A stretch of DNA of 64,000 nt from Segniliparus rugosus ATCC BAA-974 (GCF_000185725.2 NZ_KI391954.1:1150185-1214184), one strand, 5' to 3'. Positions 42,970 through 51,967 are shown, counted from the first letter of the stretch. A program made the numbers and translations. The notes: generated by a model not told the origin, from the sequence alone.

Positions 42970-44216
42970 CGCGCTGTCTCCGTTTCTTGGGGGGTCGGGG
43001 GCGCGCTTCGGCCCAGGCGACGCGCACGGAGGAAATAGAACAAGGCGACGGTCGTCTCGGCTCCGACGATGCCGAGGGCCACGGTCATCGGCGAATGGTC
43101 GTGGAGCGAGACCACGAGCGCGACGAAGGCCACGCCCGCCCCAATCGTGGCCCCGTAGAGGACTCCGAGCGCGTCCCCGCGCGCCGGGAGCACAGCCGTC
43201 GAGAAGAACGAGGCAACGGCCATCCCCGGCAAACACCATGCTTCGACGCGCACCAGCGGGACCGAGCCCGTGAAGGCCGGGCCGAAGAGCAGCAGCACCC
43301 CCCAAGACGCGAATATGCCTGTGACGATTGCGGCGGCGGAACCGATCAGCGCCACCGCGCGGGCTCCGCGCATGGCGGCGGCCAGGAAGCTGTCTCCGGC
43401 CTTGTGCCGGGCCATTCTGGGAATCAGGCTCCACCCGATGGCGTCTAGAAGCGCTCCGACCGCTTGGACCAGGCGGTCGCTGCCGGAGAACAAGCCCATC
43501 GAATGCGTCGAGAGCGCCACGGCGAACACGGTGGCAGAGCCCTGCTCGTACGTGTTCTCGAGCAGTCGCGCGGCGAGCACCGTCCGGCCGGTGCGAACCA
43601 GCGGGGCAGGGCTCTTCGGGCGCGCGGGCGGCCCATAGTCGCGGACCGTGATCGCCCACGACCCGACCACGGGGACCAACGTCGAGAGAATGAGGCACAG
43701 CATGGCGGTCGTCGGTGTGGGGAAGCGCGGGAGGAAGACCAACAACGTCGCGAGGTAGAGGACGCGTCCGGTGGACTGGAGCAGCGCGATCGTCCCGAAC
43801 CTGTTTTTGCCGAGCAGCACCCAGTCGTCCCCGGATGAGCTGATCGAGCCGCCGAAGAGGCCGAGCGCCATCATGCCCAGATCGGCGGGGGCTCCTAGCG
43901 CCAAGGCGGCGGCGCACCCGCACCCGAGGAGGAAGACGACCGTCGCCCGCAAACCCGCGTAGTCCCCTCGGAGCTGCGCCAGCCCGGGCCCGTCGACCCT
44001 GGCCGCGAGATACGGGGTGATCCCGAGGTCCGCGACGAGGGATCCGAGGAAATAGGTGGACATGGCGACCGCGAGCAGGCCCATCCCGCTCGGCCCCAGC
44101 ACGCGCGCGGACACCGGCAGCGTCACGAGGGCGACGAGGTACTGCCCGTATTTGCCGAACGAGACGTAGCCGATGTCGCGGATCACCGCGAGCGCGGTCC
44201 GCGTGCCCCCGCTCAT
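42966..44216 (-). CDS. Wzx-type polysaccharide flippase
   Basis: 416 residues, about 12 hydrophobic segments. N terminus SFGKYGQYLVALVTLPVSAR, then VLGPSGMGLLAVAMSTYFLG, is typical of the MOP/polysaccharide-transporter superfamily. It should move the undecaprenyl-linked repeat unit across the cytoplasmic membrane. It overlaps both neighbours by four bases. Confidence 0.87.
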   Translation of the reverse strand: MSGGTRTALAVIRDIGYVSFGKYGQYLVALVTLPVSARVLGPSGMGLLAVAMSTYFLGSLVADLGITPYLAARVDGPGLAQLRGDYAGLRATVVFLLGCGCAAALALGAPADLGMMALGLFGGSISSSGDDWVLLGKNRFGTIALLQSTGRVLYLATLLVFLPRFPTPTTAMLCLILSTLVPVVGSWAITVRDYGPPARPKSPAPLVRTGRTVLAARLLENTYEQGSATVFAVALSTHSMGLFSGSDRLVQAVGALLDAIGWSLIPRMARHKAGDSFLAAAMRGARAVALIGSAAAIVTGIFASWGVLLLFGPAFTGSVPLVRVEAWCLPGMAVASFFSTAVLPARGDALGVLYGATIGAGVAFVALVVSLHDHSPMTVALGIVGAETTVALFYFLRARRLGRSAPPTPQETETAR

Positions 44217-45400
44217 CGGGCTGTCCCGCGCGGGAAGGAGGGACGCGGCGGTGCAGCGGTGCGCGGAGCCACCTGCCGCAGCAGCTCGGCGGCGGCGACG
44301 GCCACGACGTCGAGGCTGAAATCACGGGCTCTGGCCGCGCCGGCGGCGGCGAGCGCGGTTCGCAGCGAGCTGTCCGCGACGAGACGGTCGATGGCTTCTG
44401 CCAAGGCTTCGGGGTCGCGCGGGGGGACCAGGACGCCGTCCACCCCGTCGGTGACGATCTCCGCCGGACCGCCCTCGGCGGCCGCGATGGTCGCGCATCC
44501 TGCTGCCATCGCCTCGACGACGACTTGGCCGAAGGGCTCGGTGAGCCTGGAGTAATGGATCGCCACGTCGGCCTGCGCGGCCTGGCGCAACGGGTCGTCC
44601 GTGTGCCCGACGAAAGCGACGCGGTCGGTGAGCCCAAGCTCGTCGACGAGGTCTCGGAGCGCGCGGGCGTAATCCTCCTCGCCGAAATGAGTTCCGCCGA
44701 CGAAGACGAGGGGAACCGGGGCCGCAGTTCGGGCGAGCGCTCGAAGGACGAGGTCTTGCCCCTTCCATTCGGCGAGCCTGCCGACCATCACGAGCGCGGC
44801 CTCTGCGGCGGGGCGCTGCGGCCCGCGCTCGGGGACCTGGCCCAGATCGACGCCCGGATAGCTGACGACGGCGGGCCGCCGGCCCGTCCACAGGGTGGCG
44901 AGTGTGCTTTTGCTGTTGGCGACAAATCCGGCCGCCGCGAAGAAGCCGATGAGCCGGATGATCGGGGCGAGCCTGCCGAAGTATTCGCGAGTGATCCGGT
45001 CATGCACGTGCCATACGAGCGGAACTCGGGCGCGTCGGCTCGCCACTGCGCCCATGAGCAGCGCTTTCGTGGACTCGGCGACCACAACCGAGCCATGTGC
45101 TTCGCGGATCGCGGCCCCGGCGGCCCAGCCCGCCGCGAGCATTTGGAACCCGCCTCGGATAAGGCGCGCGAATGAGCCGCCGATCGTGACCTCGCGGCTT
45201 GCGAAGGAGGTTGCGACGAGAGTCGTCGGGATGCCTGCCGAGGCGAGCGCGCCGTCCAGCGGGCCGGACTCCGTGAGGACGGCGGCAGCGGGGTGTCCGA
45301 GGCGGCCGAGCGCGGTCGCGAGCCGGACGAAGGCGAGTTCCGCGCCGGACACGGCGGCGGTGTGCGAGAGGAACACGACGAGGCCGGGAGGCGGGCTCAT
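44213..45400 (-). CDS. GT4 family glycosyltransferase
   Basis: 395 residues, GT-B fold. N-terminal acceptor half starts LVVFLSHTAAVSGAELAF; donor half has VMVGRLAEWKGQDLVLRAL and the EX7E motif EPFGQVVVEAMAAGCATIAA followed by EGGPAEIV. It adds a sugar with retention, probably to the lipid-linked repeat. It overlaps neighbours as ATGA on both sides. Confidence 0.9.
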   Translation of the reverse strand: MSPPPGLVVFLSHTAAVSGAELAFVRLATALGRLGHPAAAVLTESGPLDGALASAGIPTTLVATSFASREVTIGGSFARLIRGGFQMLAAGWAAGAAIREAHGSVVVAESTKALLMGAVASRRARVPLVWHVHDRITREYFGRLAPIIRLIGFFAAAGFVANSKSTLATLWTGRRPAVVSYPGVDLGQVPERGPQRPAAEAALVMVGRLAEWKGQDLVLRALARTAAPVPLVFVGGTHFGEEDYARALRDLVDELGLTDRVAFVGHTDDPLRQAAQADVAIHYSRLTEPFGQVVVEAMAAGCATIAAAEGGPAEIVTDGVDGVLVPPRDPEALAEAIDRLVADSSLRTALAAAGAARARDFSLDVVAVAAAELLRQVAPRTAAPPRPSFPRGTAR

Positions 45401-46479
45401 GACAGCGCCTCCCGGTACAGGGCGAGATGGCGCTCGGCGGCGAGGCTCCAGGAGAAGGACTCCGCGTGGGCGCGGCACTGGTCGACGGATGGCCGGTCGC
45501 CTTGCAGCGCGCCGATGAGCCGTTCGGCGAGCGCGGCGGGATCCTCCTTGCGCACGATAAGGTCGGGCGCGAGTCCGCGCACCGAGTCGGGCAGGCCCCC
45601 GACATCGGTGACGATAGGCGCTCGTCCGCTCGCGAGCGATTCGAGGGCGATCAGCCCGAAGCCTTCGAGCGAGCGGGTGGGGACCACGGTGACCGTCGCG
45701 TCGCGGTAGGCGGCGGCGAGTTCGGTTTCCGATTTCGGTCCGAGGAGCGTCACGGAGCTTTCCACGCCCAATGCCGAGATCTGGTCGGCCAACTCGCCCG
45801 CGACCGAACCTGTGCCCGCGATGTCGAGACGGGCCTGGGGCACTGCGGCGCGGACGAGGGGCCATGCGTCGAGGAGGATGTCGATCCCCATGCGGCGCTC
45901 CAGGCGGCGCACACAGAGAACTCTCGGCGGGCCGTCGAGGATCGGGGTCGCGACGAACGCGCGTAGGTCGACTCCGGGAGGGATCACCGAGACACGGGCA
46001 GGGACCACGCCGTACCGGGCCGAGAGCAGGTCGCCGAAGCATTGCGACAGCACCACGAAACGCGTGCTGCGCCGGTAGCGCGCGATCTCGATCAACCGCT
46101 TGACCGCGACCGCTGCCGCCCCTTGCCCCGCCGCCGCGCTCTCCATAGCCCATGGGCCATGGAAATGCGTGATGAGCGCAGCGCCGCTCGGAGCTGGCGG
46201 GCCGTACAGGGCGAAGTGGCGGTCGAGGATGTCGATATGCCGAGGCAACCGGTCGCGCGAGGCTCTGACCCGCCTGGGCAGGCTCGCCCCGGCGCAGGCC
46301 CAGGCGGTGCCGCCGGGGTCCGGCTCCCCGAATGCCGACGCGCAGACCCGCGTGTCCGAATGTTCGCGCAATGCGGCGAAGAGGTTGGAGAAGTACCTGG
46401 ACAGCCCGCTCGGCAGGGTCCGGAACCATTCGGAGCCGGTCATGTGGACGCTGAGCGCGGATGAGGACTGTCCGGTCAT
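45397..46479 (-). CDS. GT4 family glycosyltransferase
   Basis: 360 residues from the ATG at 46479. Acceptor half: SEWFRTLPSGLSRYFSNLFA and HFHGPWAMES. Donor half: VRRLERRMGIDILLDAWPLV and EX7E motif EGFGLIALESLASGRAPIV. A retaining sugar transferase of the EPS pathway. It follows the amino acid:carrier ligase with ATGA overlap, so the two are made together. Confidence 0.9.
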   Translation of the reverse strand: MTGQSSSALSVHMTGSEWFRTLPSGLSRYFSNLFAALREHSDTRVCASAFGEPDPGGTAWACAGASLPRRVRASRDRLPRHIDILDRHFALYGPPAPSGAALITHFHGPWAMESAAAGQGAAAVAVKRLIEIARYRRSTRFVVLSQCFGDLLSARYGVVPARVSVIPPGVDLRAFVATPILDGPPRVLCVRRLERRMGIDILLDAWPLVRAAVPQARLDIAGTGSVAGELADQISALGVESSVTLLGPKSETELAAAYRDATVTVVPTRSLEGFGLIALESLASGRAPIVTDVGGLPDSVRGLAPDLIVRKEDPAALAERLIGALQGDRPSVDQCRAHAESFSWSLAAERHLALYREALS

Positions 46480-47402
46480 AGCCAGGCCTTTGCGGAGGCG
46501 GGCCACGCGGCTCGGTCGAAGCCGTGCGTTTTGAGCAAGCCAAGGGCGATCCGCTCCATGCCGAAGCCCACGCACGCGGAGTGCGCAGGCGTGCCGTCGG
46601 AGGCGCTGATCGAGAAATTCACCCCGAAATGGTCTGTGTGATTGTTGCACGAGGCGACGGCGGTCGGCGGTTGGTCGGCCCCGTACAAGTGCACGACCAA
46701 CTCTGTTTTCTTGTTCTCCGCGAGTTGGTGCGCCGCGAGCATCCGGCCTGTTCTGCCGAAGAACGGATCGCTCGCTGGCGCGGTGGCCGCGTCGAGTCCA
46801 AGATCGGAAAGGACGCCCTGCGCTCGGGGAATCCAGGACGCTTGATGCGCCGCCGCCTGCTCGGCGCGGCCGACCGCGACGAACTCCCGCATACGGAAGG
46901 ACTGCATGCGGGCGGGGTCTGCGGCAGGCTCGCGGCGGAAGCAAGAGCCATAAACGTCCAACAGGGCTCCTTGCTCGGGCAAGGCTCCGGCAAGGCCGGC
47001 GTAGCAGGGGTGACAAGCCGCGGAGACGAGGGCGATGCCCGAAGGGGCGAGGTGCGAGTCCCACGCGAGACCCGCCTCGCGGTCCAGGAGCAGCTCTCTG
47101 TGCTGTTCTTCGCCGCCGCCGAACGTGTTGACCAGCCCGCTGAGGTGGGGGAACGCGGCGATGTAGTCGGTGCGGTCGAAATCCTCGGCGGGGAACACGG
47201 GCGGAAAACGCAGGACCGCCGCCCGGTCCCCGTGCGCGCGGCGGCCTTCCTCCGTCACACGGACTCCGATCCCGGTCACGATGTCCTCGAAGGCCCCGGC
47301 AAGGGCGTACAGCCCGCCGGAGCCAAGAGGGACCAGGTATCGAGAGCGAATGAGCTCGTCGCGGAAAGCGGCGCGCCGCGCGCGGAGCGCCTGGGCGGGC
47401 AT
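46476..47402 (-). CDS. amino acid:[carrier protein] ligase (truncated seryl-tRNA synthetase homologue)
   Basis: 308 residues from the ATG at 47402; the frame extends to a TTG at 47507. It is a class II aminoacyl-tRNA-synthetase catalytic core with no tRNA-binding N-terminal arm. Motif 2 is CFRREPAADP (about 154-163) and motif 3 is GFGMERIALGLL. Zinc ligands expected for this family fit Cys130, Glu173 and Cys277. Such enzymes (described in Bradyrhizobium) activate Gly or Ala with ATP and load it on the phosphopantetheine of a small carrier protein instead of tRNA. The carrier gene is directly divergent and an AcpS-type enzyme lies nearby. It is the first gene of the ten-gene EPS operon. The amino acid cannot be read from sequence. 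Confidence 0.9.
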   Translation of the reverse strand: MPAQALRARRAAFRDELIRSRYLVPLGSGGLYALAGAFEDIVTGIGVRVTEEGRRAHGDRAAVLRFPPVFPAEDFDRTDYIAAFPHLSGLVNTFGGGEEQHRELLLDREAGLAWDSHLAPSGIALVSAACHPCYAGLAGALPEQGALLDVYGSCFRREPAADPARMQSFRMREFVAVGRAEQAAAHQASWIPRAQGVLSDLGLDAATAPASDPFFGRTGRMLAAHQLAENKKTELVVHLYGADQPPTAVASCNNHTDHFGVNFSISASDGTPAHSACVGFGMERIALGLLKTHGFDRAAWPASAKAWL

Positions 47403-47715
47403 GGCGCTCGCATGGAGCGGAACTGTGACGGGGCGGTCAGAATGGTTTCCTAGGGAATGCTCTTCCTGGGTTTCGATCAGGAGATCGTCCTTTCTTTGAG
47501 CGCGCAAGGCACTAACGCGTCACCTATGGAATAGTGATACGAGCCGATGCCCCGTTGCATGGCCGCTCATGGTTTGAGAATAACAGAATTGCGCTGTATT
47601 GAGCGAGCGCTGATCCGATATCTTGCGTGATCCACATCATAGGCTCCGCAAGAGGGTCGGACTGAGCGGCGTCATCTGTTGGAAATCGAATTCCGACGAC
47701 GAACGAAGGGTTGTT
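47403..47715. promoter_or_regulatory. divergent promoter region of the EPS locus
   Basis: 313 bases, noticeably AT-richer than the flanks, between the minus-strand ligase operon and the plus-strand carrier-protein gene. Both directions must start here. The carrier gene has gaaggg about 6 bases before its ATG. No convincing operator palindrome was identified; part of the interval may be coding if the ligase starts at the upstream TTG. Confidence 0.5.
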
Positions 47716-47958
47716 ATGGAAGACAGAATACGTTCAATACTCAAGGCGCACGGCCGCCTGTCCGTCGATCCCGAAACGGTCCCCGCCGAAGCCGACTTGT
47801 ATTCTCTCGGCCTGAGTTCTCACGGGAGCGTCAATGTCATGCTGGCCATCGAAGAGGAGTTCTCGATAGCGTTTCCGGACGAGTTCTTGAAGAAATCCAC
47901 TTTCGCGTCGATCTCTGCGATGGCGCGGACGGTCAGAGCGCTTCAAGATATGCTCTGA
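47716..47958 (+). CDS. phosphopantetheine carrier protein for aminoacyl groups
   Basis: 80 residues, four-helix carrier fold. The attachment site is SLGLSSHGSVNVMLAIEEEF with Ser35; GLSSH replaces the usual GxDSL, a form seen in partners of amino acid:carrier ligases (from memory). The acidic helix II (AIEEEFSIAFPDEF) is typical for partner recognition. It lies next to the ligase and upstream of the AcpS-type enzyme, so a loaded aminoacyl thioester on Ser35 is the clear inference. Confidence 0.9.
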   Translation: MEDRIRSILKAHGRLSVDPETVPAEADLYSLGLSSHGSVNVMLAIEEEFSIAFPDEFLKKSTFASISAMARTVRALQDML

Positions 47959-48021
47959 GAGTTTCCAACGCTGTATTAATCGCGCAATATTCCGTCTCTT
48001 TTCCTCTGCCAGAGTTCAGCG

Positions 48022-49143
48022 ATGACCAGATCGCGAATCGCTATAGTCCACGAGCGCTGGACCGAGATCGGCGGCTCTGAGAATGTGGTCGAGCAGCTGG
48101 CGCTCGAATGGCCGCGCGCGCGTGTCTTCGTGCCGTTCGCGGACCCGGCCTCTGTGCGGGGGCCGGTGGCCGGACGCATCGTCGTGAGCCCCGCCGACCG
48201 GCTGCACCGGGTTCTCGGCCGCAGGTCGCACGCTCCTGTGCTGCCGGTCGTGCCGTGGGCGATGCGGCGTTGGGACTTCGGCGACGCAGAGGCGGTCATC
48301 GTGAGCCACCACGCGCTGGCGGTGTCGTCTGTCGCTGCCTCGCAGGTCCCAACGGTGGCCTACGTCCACTCGCCCGCGCGTTGGGCTTGGGATCCGGCGA
48401 TGCGCGAGCACGAGGCTTCTTCCCAGCTGGGGCGGTTCGCCCTCGCCGGACTCGCCAAGCAGGCTGTTCGGACCGAGCTGGAGGCGGCCAGTCGGATCAC
48501 TCGGATCGTGGCGAACTCGGCCGAGGTGGCGAAACGGATCCGGCGGTGGTGGGGGCGCGAGTCCACAGTGGTGCATCCGCCCGTGGACGTCGACCGGTTC
48601 AGCCTGGGGGATCCGGGCTCGCGCGAGGATTTCTTCCTCGTCGCGGGCAGGCTTGTTCCGTACAAGCGGGCCGACATCGCGGTGCGGGCCGCGCGGGAGG
48701 CGGGAGTCCCCCTCGTGGTCGCGGGCGAGGGCAGGCTTGCCGGTCTGTGCCGTTCGTTCGCCGGGCCCGAGACCAGATTCCTCGGCAGAGTCGCCGACGG
48801 CGAGCTGCGCTCCTTGTTCCAACGCGCGCGGGCGTTGGTCATGCCGGGGCTCGAAGACTTCGGGATCGTGCCGGTGGAGGCGATGGCGTGCGGTACTCCC
48901 GTGATCGCGTTGGGAGCCGGAGGGGCGCTCGACACGGTTGTCCCCGGCCTCTCGGGCCAGCTGGTCGAGCCCGCTGGGGCAGGACGTGCTTCCTCGGAGG
49001 GGGAGACGGTGTCGCGGTTCGCCGAGGCGATGCGCGGCTTCCGCCCAGGGGACTTCGACCCGGCGGCGATACGGCGGCACGCGGAGGGTTTCTCAACGGC
49101 CCGGTTCCGGCTGCGCATGCGCGCGGTGGTGGACGCGTTGTGA
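48022..49143 (+). CDS. GT4 family glycosyltransferase
   Basis: 373 residues. Acceptor half: IAIVHERWTEIGGSENVVEQ and VAYVHSPARWAWD. Donor half: VAGRLVPYKRADIAVRAARE and EX7E motif EDFGIVPVEAMACGTPVIAL. It resembles mannosyl/rhamnosyl transferases of EPS loci. It is the second gene of the divergent plus-strand arm and is 13 bases before the phosphopantetheinyl transferase gene. Confidence 0.9.
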   Translation: MTRSRIAIVHERWTEIGGSENVVEQLALEWPRARVFVPFADPASVRGPVAGRIVVSPADRLHRVLGRRSHAPVLPVVPWAMRRWDFGDAEAVIVSHHALAVSSVAASQVPTVAYVHSPARWAWDPAMREHEASSQLGRFALAGLAKQAVRTELEAASRITRIVANSAEVAKRIRRWWGRESTVVHPPVDVDRFSLGDPGSREDFFLVAGRLVPYKRADIAVRAAREAGVPLVVAGEGRLAGLCRSFAGPETRFLGRVADGELRSLFQRARALVMPGLEDFGIVPVEAMACGTPVIALGAGGALDTVVPGLSGQLVEPAGAGRASSEGETVSRFAEAMRGFRPGDFDPAAIRRHAEGFSTARFRLRMRAVVDAL

Positions 49144-49156
49144 CAGGGGGCGGCGT

Positions 49157-49528
49157 GTGACCGTGTGGATGGGCGTGGACCTGGTCGCGGTCGAGGAGGT
49201 CGAAACCGCTGTGGCAGTCTTCGGGGCGCGGTATCTGAACAGGGTGTTCACCGAAGGAGAGCTTGAGCAGTGCGCGGGCGACGCTCGTCGGCTCGCCGCG
49301 CGGTTCGCCGCGAAGGAGGCTGTCGTCAAAGCGCTCAAGCTCCAAGGCGATCTTCCCGCCTCGCCGCGTGACGTCGAAGTCGTGTCGGCCCCGGACGGGC
49401 CGAAAGTGCGGCTTTCCGGGGCGGTGGCGGCTGCTGCGGAGGAGCGGGGCTGGGGGCAGAGGGTCGTCTCGTTCTCGCACACAGACTGCTGCGCGGCGGC
49501 CGTGTTCATCGCGACGGGCGCGGGCTAG
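49157..49528 (+). CDS. AcpS-type 4'-phosphopantetheinyl transferase
   Basis: 123 residues from the GTG at 49157, preceded by aggggg at 7 bases. Magnesium ligands: Asp8 in MGVDLVAVEEV and Glu54 in RFAAKEAVVKAL, the AcpS hallmark. It transfers phosphopantetheine from CoA to a carrier serine, very likely Ser35 of the carrier protein encoded 1.2 kb upstream. A second, dedicated copy beside the general AcpS elsewhere in the genome is expected. Its stop (ctag) overlaps the stop of the convergent priming transferase gene. Confidence 0.88.
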   Translation: MTVWMGVDLVAVEEVETAVAVFGARYLNRVFTEGELEQCAGDARRLAARFAAKEAVVKALKLQGDLPASPRDVEVVSAPDGPKVRLSGAVAAAAEERGWGQRVVSFSHTDCCAAAVFIATGAG

Positions 49529-50949
49529 CGGCCTGTGCCGAAAAGGACCGCGCCGAAGGTCAGCATGAGAATCTTCATATCGAGCCACAAGCTCCAGTTC
49601 TCGATGTAGAAATTGTCGTACATGGCTCGGTCCGCGATGCTCGTGTCGCCTCGGAGCCCGTGGATGGCCGCCCAGCCGGTGAGGCCGACGGGGACCCGGT
49701 GCCGGGCTTTGTACGAGGGGATCGATTCGCCGAACTGGCTCACGAAATGGGGGCGCTCCGGCCTCGGGCCGACCAGGGTCATCTCGCCCCGGACGACGTT
49801 CCACAGCTGGGGAAGCTCGTCGATCGAGAACTTCCGGATGAAGGATCCGAACCGGTTGACCCGTTGCGCGTGGTCGGGGGACCAGTCCGTGTTGCTCGCC
49901 TGTTCCGGCACGGGCCGCATCGACCGGAACTTGTAGAGCAGGAAAGGTTTCCCGTCGCGGCCGATGCGCTCCTGCTTGAAGAGCACCGGGTGACGAGGAG
50001 CTTGCAGCTTGATCGCGAGAGCGACGAAAATCAGCAGCGGCGAGAGGACGAGGATTCCGAGCAACGCCGAGACCAGGGAGAAGATCCGCTTTGTGCGCCA
50101 GTGGACGCTGCGGAAGGCAAGCCGGCGCACACGCACCAGCGGAATGGTGTGCAAGCGGTCCATATCCCGGTCGAGGTGGACGAACTCGTACAGCCGGGGG
50201 ACGATGTAGATCTCGGCTTCCAGCTCGTCGCATTCGCGGAGCGGATCGACGAGCGCCCGGTCGTTCTGCTTGGAGAACGCCACCACGACGACTTGGATGC
50301 CAGCCCGCGCCACGACGCCGGGAAGGTCGTCGCTGTGCGCGATCACCGAGACGCCTTCGGGCCACGCCTTGTTCATCGGGTCGTCGTCCATGACGAGCAC
50401 CGGCTCGAGCCCGTACTCGGGGTATTCGGCGGCGCTTTGGACCAAAACTTGCGCCACCTTGCCGCCGCCGACGACCAAGGTCCGCGCGCGGCTGCGGACA
50501 TCTCGGCGCCGACGTGAGCGCAGCGCCGCGAAAACGACCACCCTGACGAGGAAGAACGCGACGTAGGTGAACAGCGCGGTGATGATCCACCACAGCACCG
50601 GGTGCGGGTCGTGCCACGCGAGGATGAGCATGAACGGCGTGACCATCCAGCCGCATGCGATCAGCTCGGGAATCGTGTCGAGCGCCGCGAGCGCCATGCG
50701 CCTGCGGTAGATGCCCAGCGCTTCGGCGACTGTCACCACGACCAGCGGCCCGGCGAAGACCGCGACCCACGCAGGGCCGGGGTGCCAGATGGACTTCCGG
50801 TCGAGGGTCCACGTGTGGGAGATGCTGGCGGCCACGACGAGGACGACGAAGTCGAGAAGGCCGATGGTGCTCACATACGGGCTGCTCTTCTGCCGCCGCG
50901 TGTTCGCCTTCGGGACGGCAAGGGGGCTTGCGATGGTAGAGGTCGACAT
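49525..50949 (-). CDS. priming polyprenyl-phosphate sugar-1-phosphate transferase (WcaJ/WbaP-like)
   Basis: 474 residues from the ATG at 50949 after gagga. Four N-terminal membrane segments, a central Rossmann-like domain (LVVGGGKVAQVLVQSAAEYP), a fifth membrane segment (IFSLVSALLGILVLSPLLIF), then the catalytic domain: LFKQERIGRDGKPFLLYKFR and FSIDELPQLWNVVRGEMTLV followed by GPRPERP. It starts the pathway by moving a hexose-1-phosphate to undecaprenyl phosphate. Confidence 0.95.
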   Translation of the reverse strand: MSTSTIASPLAVPKANTRRQKSSPYVSTIGLLDFVVLVVAASISHTWTLDRKSIWHPGPAWVAVFAGPLVVVTVAEALGIYRRRMALAALDTIPELIACGWMVTPFMLILAWHDPHPVLWWIITALFTYVAFFLVRVVVFAALRSRRRRDVRSRARTLVVGGGKVAQVLVQSAAEYPEYGLEPVLVMDDDPMNKAWPEGVSVIAHSDDLPGVVARAGIQVVVVAFSKQNDRALVDPLRECDELEAEIYIVPRLYEFVHLDRDMDRLHTIPLVRVRRLAFRSVHWRTKRIFSLVSALLGILVLSPLLIFVALAIKLQAPRHPVLFKQERIGRDGKPFLLYKFRSMRPVPEQASNTDWSPDHAQRVNRFGSFIRKFSIDELPQLWNVVRGEMTLVGPRPERPHFVSQFGESIPSYKARHRVPVGLTGWAAIHGLRGDTSIADRAMYDNFYIENWSLWLDMKILMLTFGAVLFGTGR

Positions 50950-50960
50950 GGGGTCCTCGG

Positions 50961-51242
50961 TTACTGCTTGATGATCGGATGTTCGTTCGACGGCAAGGGG
51001 TCGTTCGTCTGCACGCTCATGTGCGGCGAGCCCCCGTTCTCGGGGAAGATCTTGTTCGAGGGCCTGCCGAAGTCGTCCTGGTTGCGAAGGTCGGTGCGCC
51101 TGCCGATGGCCGGACTGCTGGGGTCGCCGGGCATCGGGATGATGGGCGGGTCCGCTTTGGCGGTTTCGGCGGCGCAACACAGCAGCGCGAACCAGAAGAG
51201 CGCGCCGGGGAGCGGACGGAGGGCGGTTCGAGGTCGGATCAT
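50961..51242 (-). CDS. small secreted protein of unknown function
   Basis: 93 residues from the ATG at 51242 with aggagg 6 bases before it. Signal peptide (MIRPRTALRPLPGALFWFAL) ends at AKA-DPPI; the mature protein is about 65 residues, Pro/Asn/Asp-rich (GRRTDLRNQDDFGRPSNKIF). No family was recognised. It lies between the porin and the priming transferase on the same strand, with gaps of 14 and 11 bases. Confidence 0.7.
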   Translation of the reverse strand: MIRPRTALRPLPGALFWFALLCCAAETAKADPPIIPMPGDPSSPAIGRRTDLRNQDDFGRPSNKIFPENGGSPHMSVQTNDPLPSNEHPIIKQ

Positions 51243-51256
51243 CAGGTTCCTCCTGT

Positions 51257-51967
51257 TCAGAATGAAACTATCGGCCCGTAGACGGAAAAGGTGTCGTCGT
51301 TTTCCGGCGTCGAGAGCTGGACGACCGCGAACAGCCGGACATACGCGGCGCCTCCGCAGGCGTCCACGTTGAGATGTCCGTCGGTCACGCGCGTCCCGCC
51401 CTTCGGCCCGGTGAGTTGTTTGACCGACATCGGCACGGTGACGATCTGCCCGGGCCGCAGGTACAGGTCGAGGAAACCGTTCACGCCGACGCCGACGTTC
51501 CCGCTGTTGAGGTTGAGGCCGCCCGTCCCGACGCTGACGTTGGGGGAGGCCCAGTTCGCGTTGGCTCCGCCTTGGACTTCGAGCCCGTTCGAGAGATCCA
51601 TCTGGCAAGAAGCCTGAAGGCCTATTTTCAAAAGTCCGGAGTCCACCGGAGCTCTCCCTTTCCCCTCTATGGACACCGCAGCTTTGCCGGATATGAATGC
51701 TTCCCTCGTAAACAGCGTCGAGCCCATATTCGCGACCGAGTTCACAGACATGTCTAAAAGATTCAGGGACACCGTGTAGCCGTCGTCCGTCACATGGTTT
51801 CCGATGGTGTCGTCCAAGCCCACTGGATCGGCATGCGCTGCGGCAGAATGCGAGAGCACGATATCCGGCGCGCAAAAAAGCATGAAAACCTGAGAGATAA
51901 AAGCAAAAGAAACGCTGAGCCATCGACGCGGCCGCAGCGCAAAAACAGGATAACGTAATGCCCACAT
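51257..51967 (-). CDS. MspA-family outer-membrane porin
   Basis: 236 residues from the ATG at 51967; an ATG at 52003 is possible. Long signal sequence ending near AHA-DPVGLDD. The mature part follows MspA: FTREAFISGKAAVSIEG corresponds to LTREWFHSGRA, then WASPNVSVGTGGLNLNSGN (beta-hairpin region) and ACGGAAYVRLFAVVQLSTPE near the C terminus. MspA forms octameric pores in the mycolate outer membrane. Here it opens the transcript that includes the priming transferase of the EPS locus, so an exit pore for, or co-regulation with, the polymer is possible. Confidence 0.85.
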   Translation of the reverse strand: MWALRYPVFALRPRRWLSVSFAFISQVFMLFCAPDIVLSHSAAAHADPVGLDDTIGNHVTDDGYTVSLNLLDMSVNSVANMGSTLFTREAFISGKAAVSIEGKGRAPVDSGLLKIGLQASCQMDLSNGLEVQGGANANWASPNVSVGTGGLNLNSGNVGVGVNGFLDLYLRPGQIVTVPMSVKQLTGPKGGTRVTDGHLNVDACGGAAYVRLFAVVQLSTPENDDTFSVYGPIVSF

